In this document: in pieces, positions 7,767-16,416 of the stretch
Position numbering within the stretch: position 1 is the stretch's first letter
Layout of the letters: every line of letters begins with the position of its first letter
From: Bacillota bacterium
GTDB lineage: Bacteria > Bacillota > Negativicutes > Sporomusales > UBA7701
Direction of reading: 5' to 3'
Length of the DNA stretch: 64,000 nt
Assembly (NCBI GenBank): GCA_023415775.1
Contig: JAEZJM010000018.1
Coordinates: 1-64,000, forward strand
Position numbers and translations under genes: made by a program
The notes under the pieces: generated by a model
Seen by the model: the letters and a program-made list of their open reading frames with translations, nothing else
Told to the model about the DNA's origin: nothing
Database searches by the model: none

Positions 7767-8645
7767 ATGCTTGATAAAATCGCCGACGTCACCGCCGGAC
7801 GGGGCGGCAAAGCCTTCCTGCTCGCCGGCCGCGACAAGACCGCCCTCATCGACACCGGCATGGCCTACTGCGCCCCCGGCCTCATCGCCAACATAAGACA
7901 ACAGCTCGCGGACCGGCCGCTCGACTACATCCTCGTCGACCACTCCCACTACGACCACATCGGCGCCATCCCCTACCTCCGCGGCGCATGGCCCGCCGTC
8001 AAAGTGCTCGGCGCCGCACACGCCGCCTACGTCTTAACCCGTCCCAACGCCCTCCGCACCATCCGCACCCTCGGCGCCCAGGCCGCGGCCATCTTCCGCG
8101 CCGGCGAGCTTCCCCCCTATGACGACGCCCTGCTCAAAATCGACGCCATCGTCGGCGACGGCGACAAACTGGACCTCGGCGGCCTCGGCGCGACCATCTA
8201 CGCCACCCCCGGCCACACCCGCTGCTCGCTCTCCTTCCTCATAGACGGCCATACCCTCTTCGCCAGCGAATCCACCGGCTACATGAGCGGCGGCAAAGTC
8301 TACCCCTCCTTCATCATCAGCAGCGCCGCCGCCCTCGCCTCTGTCGAAAAGTGCCGCAAACTCGATCCCGCCGTCATCGTCCCGCCCCACCACGGCCCCC
8401 TCGTCGGCCGGGCCCGCGTCGCCTTTTGGGACGACTGCGAAGCCGCCATCCACGCCGCCGTCGAATTCATCCTCGCCCACGCGCGTCAGGGCCGCAGCGA
8501 AGAAGAAATCCTCATCGCCTACGAACGGGACATGCGGGACGAAGGCAGCCGTCGCGAACAACCCCTCGCCGCCTTCCGCCTCAACACCGAAAACATGATC
8601 AAAACCGTCCTGCGGGAAAACGGACTGTGCCCCCCAATTGCCTAA
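7767..8645 (+). CDS. MBL-fold metallohydrolase, 292 aa
   Basis: A cytoplasmic metallo-beta-lactamase-fold hydrolase. The metal motif HSHYDH (HxHxDH) is at about 53-58, YATPGHTRCSLSFLI carries the third His, and PPHHGPLVG the last. The start MLDKIADVTAGRGGKAFLLAGRDKTALIDTG is typical of the glyoxalase-II/flavorubredoxin-like branch. The C-terminal 60 residues are helical. Start: ATG 7767 with AAGG 9 nt upstream; the ATG at 7758 is also in frame. Substrate unknown. Monocistronic between a promoter and a terminator. Confidence 0.88.
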   Translation: MLDKIADVTAGRGGKAFLLAGRDKTALIDTGMAYCAPGLIANIRQQLADRPLDYILVDHSHYDHIGAIPYLRGAWPAVKVLGAAHAAYVLTRPNALRTIRTLGAQAAAIFRAGELPPYDDALLKIDAIVGDGDKLDLGGLGATIYATPGHTRCSLSFLIDGHTLFASESTGYMSGGKVYPSFIISSAAALASVEKCRKLDPAVIVPPHHGPLVGRARVAFWDDCEAAIHAAVEFILAHARQGRSEEEILIAYERDMRDEGSRREQPLAAFRLNTENMIKTVLRENGLCPPIA

Positions 8646-8651
8646 AAGGCA

Positions 8652-8679
8652 AAACCGCCGTCAAACGGCGGTTTTTTTT
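8652..8679 (+). terminator. Rho-independent terminator
   Basis: AAACCGCCGT pairs with ACGGCGGTTT around a 3-nt loop, followed by T7; seven bases after the MBL gene. Confidence 0.92.
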
Positions 8680-8702
8680 ATGCGAAAAATCTGTTACCGC
8701 TA

Positions 8703-8733
8703 TTGACCCGACTACAGCTTCATAGTTTAGACT
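8703..8733 (+). promoter_or_regulatory. MerR-type promoter with 19-bp spacer
   Basis: TTGACC (8703-8708) and TAGACT (8728-8733) are 19 bp apart, longer than normal, as in promoters distorted into activity by MerR proteins. A dyad with ACTA/TAGT ends (8711-8726) is centred in the spacer. The second gene of the operon is a MerR regulator. Confidence 0.6.
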
Positions 8734-8767
8734 TGCAACAGTGATTAAAACACCAGGAGGAAGGATA

Positions 8768-9250
8768 ATGACAGCATTTCGCGGAAAAAGGATAACACTG
8801 CGCCACACCATGCACATCGCCGGCGCTCCCGCCGCCGTATTCCCGCTGCTCTGCCCCGAGCGGGAGAAAGACTGGATCGACGACTGGACCTACGAAATGA
8901 TCTATTCGCAGTCGGGGCTGGCCGAACTCGACTGCACCTTCAAAACCGCCTTCCCGGACGAAGGCGAAGCTTACTGGGTCATGATCAGGCATACCCCCCC
9001 CTCAGAAGGCGACTACATAAGATTCGTGCCCGGCCTGATGATCGTGAAACTAGCCTTCGTGCTGCACCCCGAAGGCGACGGCGGCTGCCGCATAGAAGTC
9101 GCGCATACCTTCACCGGCCTCAGCGACCGGGGCAACGAAGCGATTACCGAAAAAATCCCGGCCGAACACGCCCAGGACATAGCGCGTCTCGAACAACTCC
9201 TCGACCACTATGTCCGTACCGGCCGCATGCTGAAAACCCGCCACAGTTAG
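8768..9250 (+). CDS. SRPBCC/START-like protein, 160 aa
   Basis: Start chosen at ATG 8768, 6 nt after AGGAGG; an upstream in-frame ATG at 8741 lies close to the promoter start point. The helix-grip pattern is visible: RHTMHIAGAPAAVFPLLCPEREKDWIDDW at the N-terminus, a central beta-sheet, and a long C-terminal helix (about 118-150). These proteins bind hydrophobic ligands such as lipids or aromatics. It forms an operon with the MerR regulator 11 bp downstream, so it may bind or process the same compound that the regulator senses. Confidence 0.75.
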   Translation: MTAFRGKRITLRHTMHIAGAPAAVFPLLCPEREKDWIDDWTYEMIYSQSGLAELDCTFKTAFPDEGEAYWVMIRHTPPSEGDYIRFVPGLMIVKLAFVLHPEGDGGCRIEVAHTFTGLSDRGNEAITEKIPAEHAQDIARLEQLLDHYVRTGRMLKTRHS

Positions 9251-9261
9251 GAGGAAGCGGA

Positions 9262-9795
9262 TTGTACTCCATCGGGCAACTGGCCAAAAAATACAAACTG
9301 GCGCGCAGCACGCTGCTATACTACGGCTCCATCGGCCTGCTGCCCGGCTCCGGTCGCACCGCCGCCAACTACCGCACCTACACGGAAGCCGACTGCCAAA
9401 AACTCGGCCAAATCTGCACCTACCGCGCCGCCGGGCTCACCCTCGCCCAGATCAAATCCCTCCTGGACGGGCCTCAGACAGGCGCAGCCGCGCTCCTGCA
9501 AAGCCAGGTGCACAACCTCAACCGGGAAATCGACCGCCTGCGCGACCGGCAGAAACTGATCGTGCGGCTGCTGCTCACCTTCCAGGCGCAGGAAAGCCGC
9601 GGGCCGGTGGACAAAGCCGCCTGGCTGGAACTCTTCAAAGCGGCCGGCTTCAGCGACCGCGACCAATGGCAATGGCACCGCGACTTCGAACTCGCCAGCC
9701 CCGACAAGCACGAAGCCTTCCTGGCGTCCGTCGGCTACCCCGCCGCCGAAATCGCCGCAATCCGCGCCTGGGCCCGCGACGGCCATCCGGAGTAA
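9262..9795 (+). CDS. MerR-family regulator, 177 aa
   Basis: Translation starts at TTG 9262 with AGGAGGA 7 nt upstream. Winged-helix domain 1-68: YSIGQLAKKYKLARSTLLYYGSIGLLPGSGRTAANYRTYTEADCQKL is the classic MerR pattern. A dimerisation coiled coil (about 77-105) follows, then a 65-residue C-terminal part without metal-binding Cys, so the effector is probably organic rather than a metal. Likely activates the upstream 19-bp-spacer promoter. It converges with the alkD gene with only 3 bp between. Confidence 0.9.
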   Translation: MYSIGQLAKKYKLARSTLLYYGSIGLLPGSGRTAANYRTYTEADCQKLGQICTYRAAGLTLAQIKSLLDGPQTGAAALLQSQVHNLNREIDRLRDRQKLIVRLLLTFQAQESRGPVDKAAWLELFKAAGFSDRDQWQWHRDFELASPDKHEAFLASVGYPAAEIAAIRAWARDGHPE

Positions 9796-9798
9796 CCA

Positions 9799-10455
9799 TC
9801 ACCCCAGATACTTGCTCCCCTCGCGCACGCTCAGCGGGTGCAGACTGTGTCCGGCGATGAACGCCCGCACCCACTCCCTGTCCGTCTTCGAATACTCCCT
9901 GAGCGCCCAGCCGATCGCCTTGTTGAGGAAAAACTCCTTCGTCCCGCACGCATTGCGGATCACCAGACCGAGCACAGCCGTGTCGGTCTTTTCCTTATAT
10001 TTGAGCTGAAACAAAATTGCCGTCCGCGCCAGCCACATGTTCTCTCCTGCCGACCATCCCACCATATGGCTGCCGGCCAGCTCCGGGTGCCGCGCGCACA
10101 AATCGCCCACAACGACCGACGCCAGAGCGTCCACCGTATCCCACCAAGGCTTGGCCGTCACCAGCCCCGCCAGCCTGCCGATATCGCCCGCCTGCAGTTT
10201 GCCTTTCACCGCCGCCAGATAATCGACCGCCAGGTACTGGAACTCCCGCTCCGGCAGCGCCCACAGCCGGTCGACCAGCGCCCAGTCCACCGCCGCCGCC
10301 CGCTTCGCCCCGCGCAAAAAACCGCGCGCCAGCGCCGCCCGCTCAGGCTTGGCAATCCCCAGGAAAGGAAACTTATCCTTCATATACGCCGCCATGAACC
10401 CAGCCTTGTCCGGGTTGCGACGCGCATAAAATGCCGCGATCAGCTCCGCCTCCAT
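9799..10455 (-). CDS. alkD: DNA alkylation repair protein AlkD, 218 aa
   Basis: HEAT-like repeat DNA glycosylase that removes bulky alkylated bases such as 3-methyladenine. Diagnostic blocks are FPFLGIAKPERAALARGFL, EREFQYLAVDYL, KPWWDTVDALA, ENMWLARTAIL, EFFLNKAIGWALREYSKTDREWV. The WWDTVD motif carries the catalytic Asp and aromatic residues of the family. The start at 10455 (GGCGGTG upstream, product MEAELIAAFYARRN) gives the usual length; the frame runs further upstream but overlaps the divergent promoter. Confidence 0.93.
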   Translation of the reverse strand: MEAELIAAFYARRNPDKAGFMAAYMKDKFPFLGIAKPERAALARGFLRGAKRAAAVDWALVDRLWALPEREFQYLAVDYLAAVKGKLQAGDIGRLAGLVTAKPWWDTVDALASVVVGDLCARHPELAGSHMVGWSAGENMWLARTAILFQLKYKEKTDTAVLGLVIRNACGTKEFFLNKAIGWALREYSKTDREWVRAFIAGHSLHPLSVREGSKYLG

Positions 10456-10530
10456 ATAAAACACCGCCTTTGCATCGTTTAATATCCCCAGCCTTCGCCG
10501 ACCGGGCCCGAAATCCTCCCCGCCTCGCGT

Positions 10531-10559
10531 TTGACTCGCGGCTATTCCAGAATTATACT
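10531..10559 (+). promoter_or_regulatory. Sigma-A promoter of the PLP decarboxylase operon
   Basis: TTGACT (10531-10536), 17-bp spacer, TATACT (10554-10559). Transcription would begin near 10566, which excludes the upstream in-frame ATG at 10566. Confidence 0.8.
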
Positions 10560-10601
10560 GTTTATATGACAGCCAAAACGCCGTCCAAAGGGGGACTGAC
10601 A

Positions 10602-11993
10602 ATGCCAGACACCATCTCCGACCGCTTCCGGCGGCACGCCGAAGACTGGGGCCTGTACGAACAGGCCAAAGAATACGCCCTCGACTACATGCGCACCGTC
10701 GCCGACCGGCCCGTTTTCCCCGGCCCGGAGGCCATCGCCGGCCTCGACGCCTTCCGCGAGCCGCTGCCCGACGCCCCCGCCGACCCCCGCGACATCCTCG
10801 CCAGGCTTCACCGCCACGGCTCCCCGGCCACCGTCGCCCAGACCGGCGGCCGCTACTTCGGCTTCGTCAACGGCGGCGTCATCCCCGCCGCCCTCGCCGC
10901 CAGATGGCTGGGCGACACCTGGGACCAGAACGCCGCCCTCTATGTAATATCCCCCGTCACCGCCGTCCTCGAAGAAGTCTGCGAAGGCTGGCTCGTCGAC
11001 CTGCTCGGCCTGCCCGAAGGCACCGCCGCCGGCTTTGTCAGCGGCACCTCCACCGCCAGCCTCTGCGGCCTCGCCGCCGGGCGCGACTTCCTCCTCCGCC
11101 GCAAGGGCTGGGACGCGGGCGCCAACGGCCTGTTCGGCGCCCCCGAAATCCGCGTCGTCCTCGGCGCCGGCGCCCATTCCACCGTCTACAAGGCCCTCTC
11201 CATCCTCGGCCTCGGCAAAGACCGCCTCATCAAAGTGCCGGTCGACGACCAGGGCCGGATGCTCGCCGACAGTCTCCCGCCCCTCGACGACAACACCCTC
11301 CTCATCCTCCAGGCCGGCAACGTCAGCACCGGCGCCTTCGACCCCTTCGCCGCCATCTGCCCCCGCGCCCGCGCAGCCGGCGCCTGGGTCCACGTCGACG
11401 GCGCCTTCGGCCTGTGGGCCGCCGCCTCCCCGGCGCTCCGCTCCCTCACCACCGGCGTAGACTTAGCCGACTCCTGGTCGGCCGACGCCCACAAAACCCT
11501 CAACGCCCCCTACGACGGCGGCGTCGTCCTCTGCCGCCACCGCGACGCCCTCGCCCGGTCGATGAGCATGACCGGCTCCTACATCGTCTACAGCGAGCAG
11601 CGCGACGGCATGAACTACACCCTCGACATGTCGCGGCGGGCGCGGGCCGTCGAGCTGTGGGCCTCGCTCAAGGCCCTCGGCCGCACCGGCGCCGGCCAGC
11701 TCGTCGAAGACCTCTGCCGCAAAGCCCGGCGCTTCGCCGCCGCTATTGAGAAAGCCGGCTTCCGTATCCTCAACGACGTCTGCTTCAACCAAATCCTCGT
11801 CGCCTGCGGCGACGAAGCCCTGACGAAAAAGACCCTCGAAAAAATCCAGCGCTCCGGCGAATGCTGGTGCGGCCCCGCCCAGTGGCAGGGCGAAACCGTC
11901 ATCCGCATCAGCGTCTGCTCCTACCGCACCACCGACGAAGACATCGACCGCTCCGCCCGCGCCTTCATCACAGCAAGGGGCGAAAACACATGA
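10602..11993 (+). CDS. PLP-dependent group II decarboxylase-like enzyme, 463 aa
   Basis: Fold-type I PLP enzyme of the aromatic-L-amino-acid/glutamate decarboxylase group. The PLP lysine is in SADAHKTLNAPYDGG (about 300), the cofactor Asp in HVDGAFGLW, and the substrate-side block GFVSGTSTASLCGLAAGRDFLLRRKGWD precedes GAHSTVYKALSILG. Likely decarboxylates or otherwise transforms an amino acid in the cytoplasm; substrate not predictable. GGGGG lies 7 nt before ATG 10602. A small membrane protein gene overlaps its stop by ATGA. Confidence 0.85.
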   Translation: MPDTISDRFRRHAEDWGLYEQAKEYALDYMRTVADRPVFPGPEAIAGLDAFREPLPDAPADPRDILARLHRHGSPATVAQTGGRYFGFVNGGVIPAALAARWLGDTWDQNAALYVISPVTAVLEEVCEGWLVDLLGLPEGTAAGFVSGTSTASLCGLAAGRDFLLRRKGWDAGANGLFGAPEIRVVLGAGAHSTVYKALSILGLGKDRLIKVPVDDQGRMLADSLPPLDDNTLLILQAGNVSTGAFDPFAAICPRARAAGAWVHVDGAFGLWAAASPALRSLTTGVDLADSWSADAHKTLNAPYDGGVVLCRHRDALARSMSMTGSYIVYSEQRDGMNYTLDMSRRARAVELWASLKALGRTGAGQLVEDLCRKARRFAAAIEKAGFRILNDVCFNQILVACGDEALTKKTLEKIQRSGECWCGPAQWQGETVIRISVCSYRTTDEDIDRSARAFITARGENT

Positions 11994-12361
11994 TAAAACA
12001 AATCGCAAAGCTCTCCGACAGCGCCCATATGTTAGTACGCGTCGCGCTCGCCTACGCCGTATGGCTCGTCGCGTACCTTCTCTTTCAACCCGCAGAAATC
12101 GGCATGAAGCTGTTTTACTTCGGCCTGACGGCGGGAATCGGCATGCCTGCCGCCCTCGCGGCCGCCGATGCCGTCCGGCGCTTCACCCCGCACGCCATCA
12201 TCATCAGGAGCTTGGTCTCACTGGCAGCCTCGATCGCCTTTACCATCATCTTGGTCGATTTGCGGGACTTCATACCCTGGAACGTAATCTACCTTGCGCC
12301 GCTCGTCTCGGCGGCGATCAGCGACCGCGTCAGGCGCGACCTACGAAAAAAAGACACCTGA
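11990..12361 (+). CDS. Small integral membrane protein, 123 aa
   Basis: Coupled to the decarboxylase by an ATGA overlap, with AAGGGG upstream. Four hydrophobic segments (about 15-33, 39-58, 70-84, 90-108) and a basic C-terminus RVRRDLRKKDT. No family recognised; the operon placement hints at a role with the decarboxylase, for example export, but nothing in the sequence proves it. Its stop codon lies inside a hairpin. Confidence 0.7.
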   Translation: MIKQIAKLSDSAHMLVRVALAYAVWLVAYLLFQPAEIGMKLFYFGLTAGIGMPAALAAADAVRRFTPHAIIIRSLVSLAASIAFTIILVDLRDFIPWNVIYLAPLVSAAISDRVRRDLRKKDT

Positions 12362-12375
12362 TTATTTCAGGTGTC
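12353..12375. terminator. Hairpin at the end of the decarboxylase operon
   Basis: GACACCTGA pairs with TCAGGTGTC around a 5-nt loop and includes the stop codon. The T-run is on the minus-strand side, so it also looks like a backup terminator for the convergent permease gene. Confidence 0.6.
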
Positions 12376-12450
12376 CTACTCGTTTCTGGCATAAATATTC
12401 GCCCACAAGCGTTTATCGCCGTCCGCGAGAGCGTACAAACAAAAAGAAAA

Positions 12451-12484
12451 CAAGCCGCCATGATGCATTCATGGCGGCTTGTTT
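12451..12484. terminator. Bidirectional terminator
   Basis: A 10-bp stem (AAGCCGCCAT with ATGGCGGCTT) and 9-nt loop; GTTTT follows on the plus strand and a T-rich tail on the minus strand. It ends the tct operon side 16 bp after the permease stop. Confidence 0.8.
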
Positions 12485-12499
12485 TCGCTTGTCCCCGGC

Positions 12500-13840
12500 C
12501 TAAAAACCGTACGCCAATATCAGCGTCGTCGCCGCCGTAACGACCACCGCGTACGGCCAGTTCCGGCGGATGGTCGCCTTGAGCGGGTCCTCCTTGGTCA
12601 GGCCAAGAATAACCAGATTGACCGCCGAAAAAGGCGAAAGATTACCGTAACACACATACCCCAACAGCAGCGCCCCCGCCATCTGGATCTTCGTCAGAGC
12701 CACGCTGCCCGGCGGCAGCGCGATTGCCACCGTGGAAATAGTGATCAGCGGGTGAATTCCGAACAGGCAGGGAAAGGTCGTCAAAAACGTGACCAGCGGG
12801 ATGAGGCTGAACGGCGAATCAAACCCAAGATACTGGATGGCGAGCGGGATATAAGCCTTGATATCGGACAACCCCAGCGCATACCCGAAAAAGCCGAACG
12901 ACGTGAAAAGGATCACCTCGCCGTACGCATTCGGCAAAGACGTCCGGAAATACTCCCGCAGCCTTTCCGCCCACACCTTCAGTCGGGAAAAAAGGACCGC
13001 CAGCAACAGCGGGCCGGTAAACGACACCAGCGGCACGGTGACCAGGGCGCTCTTATTGGTGTAATACTGCAGCAGAGCGATAAACACCATCAGGATGGCG
13101 AGCTGGAGCAACAGTTTGCCCAGGATGGCCGCCGAAGCTCCGTTGGCGCTTCCTTCCCTCGCCTCCACCGCGCCTCTGAACTCGACCGCCCCGAACGCCA
13201 GGGCGACTAAGTACGCGGTCACGGCAATGAGTACGCCGCTGGGGAGGATTTCAAACCACGACACGTTGCTGTACTGCATGACGATGGCCACCGATATGAA
13301 AGCCGGCGACCAGAACATATCGACAGCAGTGGCCCGGATTAGCGCTTTCGCCACCACCCCCTCGGCGTACCTGGCGGACGTCTCTTTAAACAAATTGTAG
13401 ACAAAGGGCAGGCTCGCCACATTCAGCAGCGACCCCAGCACGGTCGTCAAACTGAGCGTCAGGGCGTAAAACTGGCTCGGCGATTTGGCCAGCCGCGTCA
13501 CGTTCGCGGCCAGCGCCTCGTGATAAGGCTCGAAATACAGCGGAATGGTGAACAGCGACACCGTCAGCAACAGGCAGATAACCGGCGCGTTGTTCAGCCA
13601 GGCGTTCACCCAATCGTCCGGCGTCGCCCCGTTGCTCACCATCAGCAGCGCGCCCAGCACGGTGAGCATAGCGCTGATCAGCTTGCTGGCTCTTTTCATC
13701 CCCCGGAACGCCAACAGGTGGACAACAGCCAGCAGGGCGATCATCACATACCGCGCGGCGTCCGTCGGGACGAAAGTATTGATGATAAACGCGGCAAGGT
13801 AGACAAACAGGAGCGCGCTCAGCGTCATAGTCTTCATCAT
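12500..13840 (-). CDS. Polytopic membrane permease, 446 aa
   Basis: About eleven to twelve hydrophobic segments with two half-domains. A repeated pattern of a discontinuous helix is suggested by SLFTIPLYFEPYHE and FPCLFGIHPLITISTVAIALPPG, resembling ion-transporter (IT) superfamily carriers for organic anions. Start: ATG 13840 (MMKTMTLS) follows GGTGGG; the frame's first ATG at 13879 is inside a hairpin. It lies 54 bp downstream of tctC, so it may be co-transcribed and add a second uptake or export route for the same substrates. Exact family unknown. Confidence 0.7.
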   Translation of the reverse strand: MMKTMTLSALLFVYLAAFIINTFVPTDAARYVMIALLAVVHLLAFRGMKRASKLISAMLTVLGALLMVSNGATPDDWVNAWLNNAPVICLLLTVSLFTIPLYFEPYHEALAANVTRLAKSPSQFYALTLSLTTVLGSLLNVASLPFVYNLFKETSARYAEGVVAKALIRATAVDMFWSPAFISVAIVMQYSNVSWFEILPSGVLIAVTAYLVALAFGAVEFRGAVEAREGSANGASAAILGKLLLQLAILMVFIALLQYYTNKSALVTVPLVSFTGPLLLAVLFSRLKVWAERLREYFRTSLPNAYGEVILFTSFGFFGYALGLSDIKAYIPLAIQYLGFDSPFSLIPLVTFLTTFPCLFGIHPLITISTVAIALPPGSVALTKIQMAGALLLGYVCYGNLSPFSAVNLVILGLTKEDPLKATIRRNWPYAVVVTAATTLILAYGF

Positions 13841-13870
13841 GTGCCGTTTTCGCCCACCTTCGAAAGCAAA

Positions 13871-13888
13871 GGGCTGCATAAGCAGCCC
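13871..13888 (-). terminator. Intercistronic stem-loop after tctC
   Basis: GGGCTGC/GCAGCCC with a 4-nt loop, followed on the minus strand by TTTGCTTT. A weak terminator or processing site between tctC and the permease gene. Confidence 0.5.
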
Positions 13889-13894
13889 ATTACC

Positions 13895-14881
13895 TTACTT
13901 TTTCAGGCCCGCTTCGGCGAGTACCGCCTGGACCTTCGGATAGAAAGCGTCAAGGAACTTGATGAAATCCTCGGGGCTGCGGTAGTAGATATCGAACTTA
14001 GCCTTGTCGGCCGCTTCCTGGAATTCCTTGTTGTTAAACGCCTTGGTAAAGGCCTCAGTGAGCACCTTCTTGACCTCGGGGGGCGTATTCTTCGGCACCG
14101 CGATCGCCCGGAAGCTCTCGTGCACCGTGTTGAAGCCGAGTTCTTTCAGGGTCGGGGCGTTGGGGAAACGCGGGCTGCGTTTCTCGCTCGTCACGGCCAG
14201 CACGCGGAACGTCCCGTTCTTGACATGAGAATCGAGCAGTGTCAGTGTATTCACCTGGACATCGACGTGGCCGCCCAGCAGGGCCGTATTAACCTCAGCC
14301 GCGCCGGGGAAAGGCACCACGCGGAACTTCGCGCCCGAATCCTTCTCCACCATCGCCAGCGCCTGGTGGTAAATGCCGCCAAGCGGCGTGGTCGCAACCT
14401 TGATCGTGCTGGGGTTCGCCTTGGCCGCCTTCAATAGATCATCGAGCGTCTTATAGGGCGAATCGTTCTTGACCACGATCGCCAGCGGCTGGGAAGTGAA
14501 CTGGAGCAGATACTCGAAATCGTTGTATTTCGTCGGAGAGCGGCCAAGGGCCTGATTCGTCATGATATCGAACGTGATCATTACCACCGTATACCCGTCC
14601 GGCCTGGCTTTTACCGCTTCCGCCCAGGCGGTCGCACCGTTGGCGCCGTCCTGGTTCACCGGCGTGATCGGTTGGCCGAGTTCCTTCTCGGCGTACTTGG
14701 CCAAGGCGCGCGTGGACAGGTCGCTCGCTCCGCCCGCCGGCCACGGGATTATCAGTTGGATAGGCTTCGTGGGGAAATTCTTCTGCTGTGCCGGCTTCGA
14801 ACCGCAACCGGCCGCGATCAGCCCGAAGATAGCGACCGCAACAATCAGGGCCACCCACGCGTAGTTTTTCCTCTTCAACAT
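13895..14881 (-). CDS. tctC: TctC-type solute-binding lipoprotein, 328 aa
   Basis: Lipoprotein signal MLKRKNYAWVALIVAVAIF with lipobox LIAAGC, then the Bug/TctC two-lobe fold: FPTKPIQLIIPWPAGGASDLSTRALA (binding loop 1), PVNQDGANGATAWAEAVKARPDGYT, FPGAAEVNTALLGGHVDVQVNTL (loop 2). It captures a carboxylate, classically citrate or another di- or tricarboxylate, outside the cytoplasmic membrane and hands it to TctAB. AGGAGG is 6 nt before ATG. Third gene of tctBAC. Confidence 0.95.
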   Translation of the reverse strand: MLKRKNYAWVALIVAVAIFGLIAAGCGSKPAQQKNFPTKPIQLIIPWPAGGASDLSTRALAKYAEKELGQPITPVNQDGANGATAWAEAVKARPDGYTVVMITFDIMTNQALGRSPTKYNDFEYLLQFTSQPLAIVVKNDSPYKTLDDLLKAAKANPSTIKVATTPLGGIYHQALAMVEKDSGAKFRVVPFPGAAEVNTALLGGHVDVQVNTLTLLDSHVKNGTFRVLAVTSEKRSPRFPNAPTLKELGFNTVHESFRAIAVPKNTPPEVKKVLTEAFTKAFNNKEFQEAADKAKFDIYYRSPEDFIKFLDAFYPKVQAVLAEAGLKK

Positions 14882-14907
14882 TTTCTCCTCCTAACAGTTT
14901 TTGAGTG

Positions 14908-16416
14908 TTAAGAATTATCAAGCGCCTTATTGGGCTTAGCCTTGATCAGGTTATACAGGGAAAATGCCACCATCAGACAGGCGATCGTCAGGAACGTGAC
15001 CGAAATCGGGCTGGCGAAAAAGATGGCGAACGACGATCCCGACATCGACAGCGCCTGGCGGAACGACTGTTCCATCATCGGCCCGAGCACGAGACCGAGA
15101 ATGAGCGGGGCCATCGGATACTGCCAGCGCTGGAGAATATAGCCGATAATGCCGCACGCCAGCATCACCCCCACGTCAAACATGTTGTTGCGGGCGCCGA
15201 ACGCTCCCAGTATCGAGAACACCAGCACCAGCGGCGCGAGGTAATGGTACGGTATCTGAATCATCCGCGCCCACAAACCCACCAGCGGCAAATTGAGAAT
15301 CAGCAGCATGACGTTGCCTACATACATGCTGGCGATGACACTCCAGACGAATTCCGGCTTCTCCTTGAACAGCAGCGGCCCCGGTTCCAGCCCATAAATC
15401 ATCAGGCCGCTCAGCAGCACCGCCAAGGCGGGCGCCGTCGGCAGCCCCAGGCTGAACAGCGGCACGAATCCGCCGCTCGTGGCCGCGTTATTCGACCCTT
15501 CCGCAGCCGCCAATCCGTCGAGAGCGCCTTTGCCGAACAGCTCCTTATTCTTCGAAAACCGCTTTTCGAACTCATAGGCGATGAACGCGATCGCCCCCGC
15601 GGTGCAGCCCGGCAGCAGCCCCAGAAAGAAGCCGACGACCCCCGACCGCGCCGTCGCCCCGGAAATGGTCCGCAGCTCTTCCCTGTTGGGGTACAGCCGG
15701 TTGATCTTCTCGAAAACGGCCGCCGTGCACCCCTCGCAGTTGGACAGAATCTCGCCGATCGCGAACACGCCGACGACGATCGGCACCATATTGATGCCTG
15801 ACAACAGTTCCGTCGACCCGAATGTGAACCTCGGGATGGCCGTCAGTGGGTCCTGTCCGACCATCGTGATCAGGAAACCGCTCAGGGCCATCACGATCCC
15901 CTTCAGCGGCGAACTGCCCGACAACCCGATCACCAGCGTAAACGCCATCGCCATCAGACCGAAATACTCGGGCGGCCCGAACCGCAGCGCCATCTGCGCC
16001 AGCGGCGGAGCGAAAAACGTCAGTCCGACGATGCTCAACGTACCGGCGGCGAACGACGAAATCGCCGCCACCGCGAGCGCCACCCCAGCCTTGCCCTGCT
16101 TGGCTAGCTGGTAACCGTCAAGGGTGGTGACGACCGAGGCGACCTCGCCGGGAATATTGACGAGGATGGCGGTCGTAGACCCGCCGTACATCGCGCCGTA
16201 GTAAATGCCGGCCAGCATTATCGTGGCGCTGATCGGATCGCTCGTGCTCGATGCCACCACCGGCAGAAGAATCGCGATCGCCGATGCCGGCCCGATGCCC
16301 GGCAGCACGCCGGTCAGCGTTCCCAGCAAAGCGCCGATGAACGCGAACAGCAAAGAGGTTGGCGCGAGGGCGATGCTGAATCCGCCGGCTAACTGCGATA
16401 AAGTCTCCAGCATCAC
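14908..16416 (-). CDS. tctA: TctA-type large transporter subunit, 502 aa
   Basis: Twelve-helix channel subunit of the tripartite tricarboxylate transporter. Family signatures are LGTLTGVLPGIGPASAIAIL (about 32-51) and YYGAMYGGSTTAILVNIPGE (about 72-91), plus the mirror motif FLGLLPGCTAGAIAFI in the second half. Uptake is driven by the ion gradient with the TctC protein delivering substrate. Its ATG overlaps the tctB stop by 4 bp, and tctC follows after 26 bp. Confidence 0.97.
   Translation of the reverse strand: MMLETLSQLAGGFSIALAPTSLLFAFIGALLGTLTGVLPGIGPASAIAILLPVVASSTSDPISATIMLAGIYYGAMYGGSTTAILVNIPGEVASVVTTLDGYQLAKQGKAGVALAVAAISSFAAGTLSIVGLTFFAPPLAQMALRFGPPEYFGLMAMAFTLVIGLSGSSPLKGIVMALSGFLITMVGQDPLTAIPRFTFGSTELLSGINMVPIVVGVFAIGEILSNCEGCTAAVFEKINRLYPNREELRTISGATARSGVVGFFLGLLPGCTAGAIAFIAYEFEKRFSKNKELFGKGALDGLAAAEGSNNAATSGGFVPLFSLGLPTAPALAVLLSGLMIYGLEPGPLLFKEKPEFVWSVIASMYVGNVMLLILNLPLVGLWARMIQIPYHYLAPLVLVFSILGAFGARNNMFDVGVMLACGIIGYILQRWQYPMAPLILGLVLGPMMEQSFRQALSMSGSSFAIFFASPISVTFLTIACLMVAFSLYNLIKAKPNKALDNS

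Noticed and set aside
12479..13210. 243-aa plus-strand frame antisense to the permease
   Set aside because: Arg/Gln-rich antisense shadow without start signals; the minus-strand permease has clear membrane helices.
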